A stretch of 64,000 nt of DNA from positions 158,141,310-158,205,309 of the forward strand of contig NC_134837.1 in assembly GCF_004210375.1 (NCBI RefSeq). Direction: 5' to 3'. The DNA is from Tachypleus tridentatus. Lineage: Eukaryota > Arthropoda > Merostomata > Xiphosura > Limulidae. The notes below the pieces were generated by a model that saw nothing but the letters and a program-made list of their open reading frames with translations, had not been told where the DNA came from and made no database searches. A program made the position numbers and the translations under genes. This document shows, in pieces, positions 1 through 9,732 of the stretch. Every line of letters begins with the position of its first letter. Within the stretch, counting starts at the first letter, position 1.

Positions 1-160
1 GGCTAGTGCATTCATGATTCGACGCAATTGACAATTCGATGTTATTATCATGAAGCCGGGACATTTTCCGCGTCTTGAGAACTTTTCTCAGGACACTAGG
101 ATAGACTAGTTAAAAAACGGGACTGTCCCGACGAAACTGAGGGACGTCTGGACACTCTAT
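1..160 (-). mobile_element. Possible end of a DNA transposon
   Basis: Near 118-160 are two short G/C-rich blocks (cgggactgtcccg, and gggacgtctggacactcta) of the kind seen at the ends of some hAT-type elements, in otherwise AT-rich DNA. The window edge cuts the other side. No transposase can be read here. The call rests only on this resemblance and is weak. Confidence 0.2.
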
Positions 161-872
161 CATAGGTACAAAACGATATTTAAAGAGATAAAACACTGAT
201 ATAAAAATTAATGGTTACATGGGTGAGTGGGTTGTGAAAGTTTAGATATAATAATTAATGGTTCAAATTTACTTTTAGCTCTTCATAGCACCCTTGACAC
301 TGTGTTCTTTAAGCATTGTTTGTAAAAGCATGTTGGGAATGAATGCACCGAAGTAGTTATCACCTTGTAATAACACACACACACACACAAAACACTTCAA
401 TCCAACCAGTTAGTTTTCCAGCCGACGTTGCTTGAAAACAATATTGTCCGCCAACTGACAACAAAGAGGCCAATAATTTAGAAGCGTAACGAGCCACAAC
501 CTCAGGCTTACGAAGACATTCTCACTCTGCTGGTTGTTACGACTATTTGAACACTGATTTTCATCCTTTTCTTTACTTAATAGAAAAAAGAGCTTCCAAA
601 TATTCAGAAAAAACAACAGTTCACTTATTATATTAAAGTGAATACTCTAATTTAAAACTTTGTAAAATAAAACAACTCAGTGAAAGTACTTTTAAAACAT
701 TTGTTTCAAATTTAAATTCCTTTTGATTTTGGGACACCTAACACTCCCTACAACACTAAAAAGATTGAAGAGTGCTTGGCTTGTACTTGTAATAGATTGA
801 CGATGTATATTTATTTTAGTACTTACAGTGATTTCATGATAGTTTTCTATTTTGCAAGTGACGTATATTGTT
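161..872. other. Intergenic, no gene seen
   Basis: AT-rich sequence with a short (AC)n run at about 371-388. No convincing exon, RNA gene or recognisable transposon. The short minus-strand open frame near 410-616 has no recognisable motif. Confidence 0.6.
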
Positions 873-1171
873 GACTATGTATTGCAATCTTGTATTAAGA
901 TTTATGGCTAGGTGTGTTGAGGCGTGTGACTCGTAATCTGAGAGTCGCGGGTTCGCATCCCCGTCGCACCAAACATGCTCACCCTTTCAGCCGTGGGTGA
1001 GTTATAATGTGATGTTCAATCCCACTGTTCGTTGATAAAAGAGTAGCCCAAGAGTTGGCAGTGGGTGGTGATGACTAGCTGCCTTCCCTCTAGTCTTACA
1101 CTGCTAAATTAGGGACGGCTAGCATAGATAGCCCTCGAGTAGCTTTGTGCTAAATTGAAGAACAAACAAAC
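873..1171 (+). mobile_element. SINE-A copy with an unusual 5' extension
   Basis: A tRNA-derived SINE. The head carries the B-box-like string gcgggttcgcatccccgtcg, the body contains the family's constant block around gtgggtggtgatgactagct, and the tail ends in aacaaacaaac. About 30 bases at 873-902 precede the usual head and recur, inverted, only beside the copy at 3527-3822, so they may be a subfamily-specific 5' extension or a shared ancestral flank. Confidence 0.92.
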
Positions 1172-1184
1172 ATTAAAAGTTATT

Positions 1185-1223
1185 CAGATTACGAGTCGAG
1201 TGCCTTAACCATCACGCTGGGCC
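1185..1223 (-). repeat. SINE-A head fragment
   Basis: A short inverted piece of the SINE-A tRNA-like head (cagattacgagtcgagtgcc then a GGCCC-type end), directly after the tail of the preceding copy. Body and tail are absent. Confidence 0.7.
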
Positions 1224-2199
1224 TATTACTTAGGTATTACTAAATAATGCTAGTGATATTGTTGACCAGTAGTCATATGTCATAAACATTTCTCTGACAT
1301 TTTAGCTCCTAAAGTTAAAACTTTAGGTAATAAAGACTATTATTCTAAAATTGACGTATCACTGTTTTTAGAAACGGAACACATTTTAGTCATTTTAAGT
1401 ACAAAAGTGTTATTCAAAGTCTAATAATTGTCAACTTTATGATATAAATATACAAATGTTCATTGTTTGTTTGTATTATACCAATTCTAACATAACTAAA
1501 AGACATTTAACTAAGGAAATGATTTAAAAATATAAAATATTAATGTAAACTGCGCTAAACACATCAGATAAAGAAACATTATGTTGATTCATCTATTGAA
1601 CCTTGAAATTATGAATCTGGGCCATGGTAATACCCTCACTTAAATAGCGAAATATACGTGTACACTGATTAGGATAATAAAATGTTCCAGTGAATCTTGT
1701 TGGTATGTAGGACATACTGACACTCATCAAGTTGAATGTGATTCTGTTTATATGTTATAGCAGATCAAATTAAGGCAGCTCGTATGGCGCTGGAAATGAG
1801 ATGACGTCAGATATATGCTGTCAGCTATATTTAAGCTGCAACTCGATGTAAATAAAATTAAAACATCTACATTCTTACCCAACGCAAACATGTTGAAAAA
1901 TTGGATAATTTAAAAACATACTAAACTCTCAAATTACATTAAAAACCATAATTTTTCTAATTACGTTCACTAGTTCTTTTCCCGTTTTTTAGATCTTAAG
2001 TGCATGTACATCTTTTATATTTTCCGTAAATTATTATGATTTTTTTTCATCTATGTCTTTCGTAATTTCTTCATGAAATTTTATACGAACGCACTTGTTC
2101 TCCAGTTATTCATAGTTAGGTCCACAGACTTGTGACGCTAAAATAGGGGGTTTAAGCCTTCCTGGTGGACAAGTCGTAAATTTACCGCTGTCTGATAGG
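1224..2199. other. Intergenic, no gene seen
   Basis: AT-rich sequence. I find no exon with convincing coding content, no repeat family and no RNA gene. Confidence 0.6.
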
Positions 2200-2494
2200 G
2201 GGACAAAAAGGTTTGTTTTGAATTTCGCGCAAAGCTACTCGAGGGCTATTTGCGCTAGCCGTCCCTAATTTAGCAGTGCAAGACTAGAGGGAAGGCAGCT
2301 AGTCATCACCACCCACCGCCAACTCTTGGGCTACTCTTTTACCAACGAATAGTGGGAATGACCGTCACATTATAATGCCTCCATAGCTGAAAGGGCGAGC
2401 ATGTTTGGTACGACCAGGATTCGAACCCGCGACGCTACGATTATGAGTCGAACGCCTTAACACGCTTGGTTATGCCGGACCCGGGACAAAAAGG
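2200..2494 (-). mobile_element. SINE-A copy with 12-bp target-site duplication
   Basis: Full-length inverted SINE-A (about 2212-2482) running from gtttgttttgaatttcgcgc at its 3' tail to the GGCCC-type head. It is flanked by the exact direct repeat gggacaaaaagg at 2200-2211 and 2483-2494. This duplication is the signature of LINE-type (target-primed) insertion and fixes both ends of the element. Confidence 0.93.
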
Positions 2495-2617
2495 AATGAA
2501 GAAACTTGTCACAAGCACTTTGCTGTTATTTTAGCAATATGTGCAAAACGTATTTTTATTGAAATAAATGCTTTTTATTTACAAAGTTCCATAATCGTCA
2601 ATGTTTGTATTTTTATG

Positions 2618-2705
2618 CTTGTGATAAAAGGAGGCCCGGATAGCACAGATAGCCCTCGAGTAGTTTTGTGCGAAATTCCAAAAACAAACAAACTTGTGAT
2701 AAAAG
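2618..2705 (+). mobile_element. 62-bp mini SINE-A with 13-bp target-site duplication
   Basis: Between two exact copies of cttgtgataaaag (2618-2630 and 2693-2705) lie only 62 bases: the first bases of the SINE-A head (gaggcccgg) joined directly to its last ~50 bases (cagatagccctcgagtag to aaacaaacaaa). About 220 bases of tRNA-like head and body are missing. Either a short, deleted RNA was copied in, or a full copy lost its interior later. The intact duplication proves that both ends belong to one insertion. Confidence 0.85.
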
Positions 2706-2789
2706 TTATAAAAAACATGTTAATCATTTAAGAGTTTATTATCGCGAGCCTTGAGCATGAGGTACTTTATCAAGCAGTAATAAACAACT

Positions 2790-2859
2790 TGTAAAATGTA
2801 GTTTCATACAGTAACTTCAATGATTGTAAAATGTAATTTCATACAGTAACTTCAATGAT
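2790..2859. repeat. 35-bp direct repeat, two copies
   Basis: Two adjacent 35-base units starting tgtaaaatgta, differing at one base, make a recent local duplication. Confidence 0.9.
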
Positions 2860-3052
2860 TGTTTTAGACATCGATACGTCCCAGAAACCGAGCGTAGGTT
2901 TCAAGAGAAAACGATTTTGTAATTGAAAATGAAATATGCAACTCATATTATCGGTATCATGAAATAGCACAGAATGAAAATTAAGTATAAGAATAATGAA
3001 AGCAATATCACCAGTTTTATAATTAAAATATGAATTATAGAATGTTTGTTTC

Positions 3053-3112
3053 TTTGTAACTAAAAAGCTACATAATAGGTATCGAAACCCAGATTTTGGT
3101 GTAATAAGCTGT
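3053..3112 (-). repeat. SINE-B fragment
   Basis: A partial inverted SINE-B recognised by ggtatcgaaacccagatttt next to aaaagctaca; the head and the A-rich tail are missing. Confidence 0.55.
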
Positions 3113-3284
3113 AATGTATTATAGTTTATTTTTGATAAGTCTGATTTATTATGTTAAGTACTTTACGTATTACTCTCTTTAAATAACTACAAATTTGAAT
3201 TCGAATTTAGAAGTTAATTAACTGTTAAAATGTGTCAAAGTTATGGTATTTTCCGACGAGATTGATAGACACAATTTCCATTTT

Positions 3285-3526
3285 TTTTACAAATATATTT
3301 TAATATACAAACAATACGATTTAAAATAACGATTATTACAAATTGTTATTGAAATATTGGTTTATATACAAGAGTTTTACAAACTTACAGGCACTACCGA
3401 GTTTTATATCGACGATCCAGACCCACGACGAGCAAATGAATTCTGAGTTGATTTTATTACGACATGCCTAAGCTAACACTACATTTTCTTAGCTGGCTTC
3501 ACTCTGGTTACAAGCTCACTTCTTGT
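3285..3526. repeat. Unclassified interspersed repeat, copy 1
   Basis: This stretch is a diverged partner of 12605-12880. Both start around atattttaatatacaaacaa, then share an ataacg.ttatta block, a ttttacaaa block and a tttatatcgac/attttatcgac block in the same order and spacing. No coding capacity or terminal repeat was found, so the family is unknown. Confidence 0.6.
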
Positions 3527-3822
3527 TCGTTTGTTTTGAATTTCGTGCAAAGCTACACGAGGGCTATATCCGCTAGCCGTCCCACATTCAGCAATGTAAG
3601 ACTAGAGGGAAGGCAGCTAGTCATCACCACCCACCTCCAACTCTTGGGCTACTCTTTTATTAACGAATAGTGGAATTAACAGTAACATTATAACGCCCCC
3701 ACAACTGAAAGGGCGAGCATGTTTGGTGTGACGGGGATTTGGACATGCGATCCTCGGATTACGAGTCGCACGCCTCAACACACCTAGCCATAAATCTTAA
3801 TACAAGATTGCAATACATAGTC
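3527..3822 (-). mobile_element. SINE-A copy with the same 5' extension
   Basis: Inverted SINE-A, tail at 3527 and head near 3792, followed by about 30 bases (3793-3822) that match the extension at 873-902. The bodies of the two copies differ at many sites, so this is not a recent segmental duplication. The extension abuts the broken edge of the Tc1 copy at 3823. Confidence 0.9.
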
Positions 3823-4722
3823 TTTATGGACCTCGCTTTGTGCACGGGAGCATTGTCATGCTGAAAGAAAAAAAGGCTTTCCTAAAATTCTTGTCACAAA
3901 GTTGGAAACACAAAATTCTTTAGAATGTCATTGTATGCTGTAGCATTAAGATTTTTCTTCACTGGAACTAAATGCCTAGCACAAACCATGAAAACAGCCC
4001 CACACCATTATTCTTTCTCCACAAACTTTACAGTTGTCACTATGCATTCAGGCAAGGAGCGTTTTCCTGGCAATCGCCAAACCCAGATTCGTCCATCAGA
4101 CTGCCAGATAGCGAAGCGTGTTTCATCACTCCAGAAAATGCGTTTCCATTGCTCCAGAGTCCAATGACGGTGTGTTTTATACCACTCCAGCTGACGCTTG
4201 GCATTTCGCATGGTGATCTTAGGCTTGTATGTGGCTGCTCGGCCACGGAAACCCATTTCATGACGCTCCCGACAAACAGTTCTTGTACTGGCGTTGCTTC
4301 CAGAGGCAGTTTGGAACTCGGTAGTGAGGGTTGCAACTGTGGGCAGTCGATTTCTAGGCGCTACACGCTTCAGCACTCGGCGGTCCCGTTCTGTGAGCTT
4401 GTGTGGACTACCGCTTCGTGGCTGAGCTGCTGTTGCTCCTAAACATTTCCACTTCATAATAACAGCACTTACAGTTGACTGGGACAATTGTAGCAGGGCA
4501 AAAATTTTAGAACTGACTTGTTGGAAAGGTGGCATCCTATGGCAGTACCACGCTGAAAGTCACTGAGCTCCTCAGTATGACTCATTCTACTGTCCATATT
4601 TGTCTATGGAGATTGTATGGCTGTATGCTTGATTTTATACACTTGTTAGCATTGTCTGTGGTTGAAATGGCCGAGCCCTCTAATGAAAAGGGTTGTCCAT
4701 ATACTTTTAGCCATGTAGTGTA
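3823..4722 (-). mobile_element. Tc1-like transposon of the fish/lamprey type, 3' truncated
   Basis: A minus-strand Tc1 transposase frame of 175 codons (4008-4535) shows the family's order: DNA-binding helices ([11 protein letters not shown]), a GRPHK-type linker read here as [13 protein letters not shown], and the first catalytic Asp in WSDETRF followed by DGRIWVWR. More degraded coding sequence continues to about 3830, up to the second Asp region. The 5' terminal inverted repeat lies at about 4690-4722 (acttttagccatgtagtgta). The last third, with the DLNPIE catalytic Glu region, and the 3' terminal repeat are gone, so the copy is dead. The sequence strongly resembles, from memory, the Tc1 family widespread in salmonids and lampreys. 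Confidence 0.93.
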
Positions 4723-4738
4723 TATTTGAGGTTTTTTA

Positions 4739-4868
4739 TAGACTCCCCAGTAAAACAGCGGTATGTCTGCGACCTTATAACACTAAATCGAGATTTCGAT
4801 ACTCATGGTGAGCAGACCACAGATAGCCCATTATGTAGCTTTGTTCTTAATTACATCCAACCAAACAA
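4739..4868 (+). mobile_element. SINE-B copy
   Basis: Second SINE family: tRNA-like head (cagcggtatgtctgcgacct), a B-box-like gagatttcgatactcatgg, then agaccacagatagcccatta and a tail tagctttgttcttaattac. It begins right after the Tc1 terminal repeat. Confidence 0.85.
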
Positions 4869-5151
4869 CTATAGTGTAGTATTTTATGAGTTCAAGTAAA
4901 AATCTAAATGTTTAGAATGCCGTTTGTTTTTTTTTAAGATTTATATGCATTTATTCAAAAAGTAATTTTTCATTGTACCTTTTTTTATTTTTCTCTTCAA
5001 TATTTGAAATAATTTTTGAACATCTCAATTATGAAATAAAACGATTATGGAAGTGCCTACCCTCCTTATTTTTCATTCTACGTAGAAGTAGATACTAGTT
5101 TGAACGTAATCCGAAGCTTAAGTTATATTATAGACTAATACCTATGGTAAC

Positions 5152-5370
5152 TCCCCGTCGCGCCAAACATGCTTGCCCTTTCAGCCGTGGGGGCGTTATA
5201 ATGTGACGGTCGATCCTACTATTCTTTGGTAAAAGAGTATCCCAAGAGTTGGCGGTGGGTGGTGATGACTAGCTGCCTTCCCTCTAGTCTTACACTGCTA
5301 AATTAGGGACGGCTAGCGCAGATAGCCCTCGACTAGCTTTGTGCGAAATTCAAAAAACAAACAAACAAAC
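5152..5370 (+). mobile_element. SINE-A copy, 5' truncated
   Basis: Starts inside the tRNA-like head at ccccgtcgcgccaaacatgc and keeps the whole body and the (AAAC)n tail. Such 5' truncation is usual for LINE-mobilised copies. Confidence 0.9.
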
Positions 5371-6325
5371 TTATTGTAACATTGGTATTTTTAACACGAC
5401 AAAGAAGCTTAAACCAGTCAAAAGTGCTTGCAACACTTGCCTGTTTCTCTTTGTGTGTATTACAGTATAAGCAGATAGAGGAGCCTATATATATACCATC
5501 TGAACATCATTTCTTGTTGTTTATGAGAATCCCTGATCATTAAAAATGTAAAATCCTAGTAAGTAAAACGGATGCGGGTAACGCCTACTGGTTAGCTTGC
5601 CGGGTGTTGGAATAAAAGTGCGTGTGCAAGACGTGATGCGGTTGCACATGCTCCAACTATCAGCTGGAGGCTCGTTTTAAAATAACAGTCAATTTTCTTA
5701 GTTGATGGAGGGTGCTACTGGTTGGCTGGCTTTCTTTTCTCTGGTCAGTAGTTTAAAATGAGGAACAACAGAGTTCGAACCATGACCTAGCGTTTTATTC
5801 TAAGAGAGCACATTGTGTCATTAAGGTCGAGAAAAATTCGATTCCGATAAAGTAAAAGAGTAAAATATTTGTTATATTTAGTCAACGTATCTATTTAATT
5901 GTTCTAATTGTTTGTATTTAGCTGCATGTAACATATTTGTATTGTTCACTTTCTCTTAGCTGGCAAAATTTTTATAGATGTGTAAATGTGTATTACGATG
6001 CAAAGTTTTGAATAAACAATTTATTTCTAAATATGTAATGGAGATAGAAAAGTAGAAATTATACTAAGGTACAATTATTGACAAAAAGAAACGTTAATGG
6101 TAAAAATATTCTTAAGAGGCCAAAATTAAGAACAGTCAATTTCAATAAAAGTTTTTTCACACAAGAAATAAAATTTAAACTGTGAAAGTAGCAATTTCAC
6201 TCGAGAGATATTTTACTTTTAATCTCGTTGAATCACAAGTTCCATTTACTGTTGGCGGATTTTTTAAAAAAAATCTTTATTGGTGTAAAGAATATAGTAT
6301 TATAGGCTTTATATTATTAGATAAG
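5371..6325. other. Intergenic with an unclassified repeat-like block
   Basis: About 5570-5800 is richer in G/C than its surroundings and contains gctactggttggctggcttt and gagttcgaaccatgacct, which look like parts of a tRNA-derived repeat, but no second copy occurs in the window. The rest is AT-rich with no gene seen. Confidence 0.4.
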
Positions 6326-6477
6326 ACCTGATTAGGTCAGATGGTTAGGACGTTCGACTCGTAATCTGAGGGTCGCGGGTTTGAATCCCCTTCGCACCAA
6401 ACATGCTCACCCTTTCAGCCGTGGGGACGGTATAATGTGGTGGTCAATTCCACTATTCGCTGGTAAAAGAGTAGCTC
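6326..6477 (+). mobile_element. SINE-A head and half body, 3' truncated
   Basis: tRNA-like head (ggtcagatggttaggacgtt) through ggtaaaagagtagctcattg, then unrelated sequence. The tail is lost. Confidence 0.85.
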
Positions 6478-6690
6478 ATTGTCATATAATGACAATATTA
6501 TATTTTCGTTCAATCTTTTTTTATATTGCACAACGTCTTAGTATCTACACAGATATTCCAAGGTAAATTCAATTCATACGAGGCAATGGTTAATAGACAA
6601 TTCATTTTTAGAAAGACTTACTTATTAAATTTCTGCTATTTTCAAAGAGACCTAAATAGAATAACGACAAGTTATTCTTCCTATAAAATT

Positions 6691-6966
6691 GGCTCAGCAT
6701 GGCCAGGTGGTTAAGGAACTCGACTCGCAAGCCGAGGATCGCGGGTTCGAATTTTCCGTCACACCAAACATACTCGCTCTTTCATTCGTGGGGGCGTTAT
6801 AATGTGACGGTCAATCCCATTATTCGTTGGTAAAAGAGTAGCCCAAGAGTTGGGTGGGTGGTGATGACTAGCTGCCTTCCCTCTGGTCTTACACTGCAAA
6901 ATTAGGGACGGCTAGCGCAGATAGCCCTCGAGTAGCTTTGCGTGAAATTCCAAAACAAACAAACAA
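6691..6966 (+). mobile_element. SINE-A copy, near full length
   Basis: Head ggctcagcatggccaggtgg, intact B-box-like gcgggttcgaat, full body and (AAAC)n tail. A few bases are missing in the ttgggtgggtggtgatgact block. Confidence 0.93.
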
Positions 6967-7042
6967 ATCAAACCTATTGAATTATTGTCAAGCTTTAACG
7001 TAAACCTTCTGGTTTGTTAGTTATTTCAGTTTTTCTGGAATG

Positions 7043-8001
7043 TAGACCCTTGTGCAAATTAATTGAAACAAATGGTCATTTTACAATATTTTCAGCATTG
7101 CGGCGGTGTAGGCTCGCTGGACCCGCTGATTTCCTTTAATAGTCATTTTTTCACACAAACGGCGTCATTAGTTGTGTTTTGCAGTACGGTCGATCTATTT
7201 TTGTGATATATTACGAGATTTTGAGAAATATTACGTCATTCAAAATTACGTTTAAAGGGCAAGGAGACCAGTAAATAAAACAACTTCTTATCAACTCAAT
7301 GAAGAAAAAACGGTATCAATTGGTTCTGAAATTCAAGAACTGGACGCAAGAACAGTGGAGGAAGGTGTTATTCAGTGACGAGACTCATGTCTTCGTAGAC
7401 ATGAATCTCACATGAATCAGGTCGTGAAACGTACCTTGAAGAAGATGTTTTAGGGCTTTTTCAGCTACTATGGCATCGGAGGCTTACACATCGTAGAAGG
7501 TATGATGCGAAGACCACAGTACATCGAAGTTTTGCAGAGAAGAGTTGTTCCAGAATTGAAAAAATAAATTTCCAGATGGATTTGACATTTTTCAGCAAGA
7601 TCTGGCTCCGTGCTACACATCGAAACTTGTGAAGAATTTTATGAGTACAACGTGAATAGAATAAAGGTGTTGGACTGGCCTGAAAACTCTCCGGACTTAA
7701 ATCCTATTGAAAATCATTGGGCGATTTGTAAAGAAAGACTTCGGGGAAAAGACTGTACTACGAAAGATAAGCTAATTGAGGCCATAATTGAGGTGTGGTA
7801 TCGTGATCCAAAATTTAGTAAAGATTGCAGTCAAATCGTGGACTCGATGCCAAAGCGGATTAATGATCTTCTGAAAAATAAAGGCGGTCATATCATGTAT
7901 TAATTTGTGAGTAATTTTTGGATTCTCAGAAATAAAACGCAAAAAACTGAAAAAAATCCGTAATTTTCCGTCTTGTTTCAATTAATTTGCACAAGGGTGT
8001 A
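7043..8001 (+). mobile_element. Tc1/mariner-type transposon with both ends, internally deleted
   Basis: Terminal inverted repeats face each other at about 7045-7071 and 7974-7999 (acccttgtgcaaattaattg and its complement) with TA target duplications at 7043-7044 and 8000-8001. The interior keeps pieces of an IS630/Tc1-family transposase: FSDETHVFV near 7370 (first catalytic Asp) and an intact 97-codon frame 7610-7903 with ENSPDLNPIENHW (third catalytic region) and a C-terminal helix. The N-terminal DNA-binding part is missing and the frame is broken before 7610, so the copy cannot encode transposase but could in principle be moved by one. Confidence 0.92.
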
Positions 8002-8026
8002 ATTAGTCCGTAATTTTAACGAATGT

Positions 8027-8388
8027 CCCCCGGTCGGACAGCGGTAAGTCTACGGTGTGTTTGTTTTTGAATCTACGTCTAGCTGTCCCTAATTTAGTAG
8101 TAAAAAACTAGAGGGAGAGCAGCTTGTCATCACCACCCACTGCTAACTAATAGTGGGAATAACCGTCACATTATAACGCTCCCCTGACTAAATGAGCGAC
8201 CATGTTTGGTGTAACGAGGATTCGAATCCGCATCCCTCAGATTACAAGTTGAGTGCCTTAACTACTTGGACATGCCGAGCCACGTAAGTCTACGGATTTA
8301 CAATGTTAAAATCAGGGGTTTGATTCCCATTGGTGGACATAGCAGATACCTCGGTGTGGCTTTGTTATAAAAAACAACAACACACTCA
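8027..8388 (+). mobile_element. SINE-B copy split by a nested SINE-A
   Basis: SINE-B head at 8027-8055 (cggacagcggtaagtctacg) resumes after a 228-base insertion and runs to about 8388, with ggtttgattcccattggtgg and a degraded tail. SINE-A therefore moved here after SINE-B. Confidence 0.85.
8056..8283 (-). mobile_element. SINE-A inserted inside SINE-B
   Basis: Inverted SINE-A with exact 12-bp target duplication gtaagtctacgg at 8044-8055 and 8284-8295. Part of its central body is deleted. The nesting gives relative ages. Confidence 0.9.
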
Positions 8389-8578
8389 TTCACATATTTT
8401 TCATGAAACTAGAAACGAACTGATTATTGCTACTTATAATTTTCAGAGTTCCCTCATTAAAAATGAAAACATGCTTACGTAATAAGTATCTATAAATTTT
8501 AACAAGATAAGAAGAAATAGAAGTTTCTTATAGTGTACTTGATGTCATCGTGGATTTTTAAATGGGATTTCGAGAACC

Positions 8579-8618
<40 letters not shown>

Positions 8619-8990
8619 CAGTTGAATAAACTAGCACACGTTCTCTTCCCAACAGTAACCTCTTCACGGTTCTTGCTGTAATAATGTTCAGTTGAATATA
8701 GTTGAAGTAACATTTGTCCTTTCCAGTTTTTAAATTAGTAGGAAAATGTATCAAGCCAAAATATATCCCTTTTACTGATTCAGATGCTATTCTATGTATT
8801 TAGTATTATATGAATATAAGAAATGCGTTTCTTTATTTATTTGTTTTTATCATTACTAAAGTCCTGAGTAATCAATTTACAACAACACATGGAGATTTAT
8901 ATATCGACGAGCATTTTATTTATTTAACATTAAAACCTGAAGTGTGTAGTTCACGATATGTTTACCATGATTAAGGCGGAACTCTTCCCC
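8389..8990. other. Intergenic with (ATT)n microsatellite
   Basis: A perfect (ATT)n run sits at about 8581-8617. No gene or transposon is recognisable in the rest. Confidence 0.7.
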
Positions 8991-9115
8991 CCACCCCCCC
9001 GTGGTACAGTGGTATGTATGCTAACTTATATCATTAGAAACTAAGTTTCGATACCCACGGCGGGTAGACCACAGATTGTCCTTGGCGCAACTTTACGCTT
9101 AATAACAAGCAAGAA
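8991..9115 (+). mobile_element. SINE-B copy
   Basis: Head cgtggtacagtggtatgtat, then gtttcgatacccacggcggg, taccacagattgtcc and a degraded tail. A C-rich run marks its 5' edge. Confidence 0.8.
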
Positions 9116-9336
9116 CGACAGTTCGGATTTTACACTTTTAGATTTCAGGCGTATTGTTACTGTAAATATGTTTGTTTGTTATTAAGCGTTGTTTACCGTT
9201 ATACGCTCTTAGGCTTACCACTGAAATACCAAGATGGTACTGTGAAAATAGCTAGTTTTAAAGTGGTAAGGCAACATTAAACATAGCGGTACTAATACAC
9301 ATTTCCACATTTTATGTTTTTAGTTTTCCCAAAACA

Positions 9337-9408
9337 TAGTTACCTTAAGAAACAGACCTGTAGTTACCTTAAGAAACAGACCTATAGTTTTCGTAAAAAA
9401 CAGACCTA
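9337..9408. repeat. 24-bp tandem repeat, three units
   Basis: Three adjacent 24-base units (tagttaccttaagaaacaga then cct plus one base). The first two differ at one base; the third is more diverged. Confidence 0.85.
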
Positions 9409-9655
9409 TGAAACGGTGATTAATTTCTAAGTATTTAACATAGACATAGATATTATCATTTCATGTGATATATTTATAAGATTTAACTTATAGCTTCTTT
9501 TTTAATGGAAGTGTTTTTAATATACTTTTTAAAATAATAGACGATTAATAAAGGCTCCATGAACCGAAGTACTACCTTGGGTCTTATGATGAACCACAAT
9601 AGTGGTTTATAATTAGGGGTGACAAAGAATTGTACAAACCTTAAATAGTAAAGAA

Positions 9656-9732
9656 AGGTCGAGCATGTTCGGTGACGGGGATTAGACCCCGCTAACTTCA
9701 GATTTCGAGTCGAGTGCTTTAACTATCAGGTT
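9656..9732 (-). repeat. SINE-A head fragment
   Basis: Inverted partial head: gtcgagcatgtt, a degraded B-box region and gagtcgagtgctttaact. Body and tail are absent. Confidence 0.75.

Noticed and set aside
3464-3670. 68-codon plus-strand frame
   Set aside because: It runs through the inverted SINE-A and is not protein-like.
4040-4442. Plus- and minus-strand frames overlapping the Tc1 copy (156 and 98 codons)
   Set aside because: They are other-frame shadows of the Tc1 transposase and have no motif of their own.
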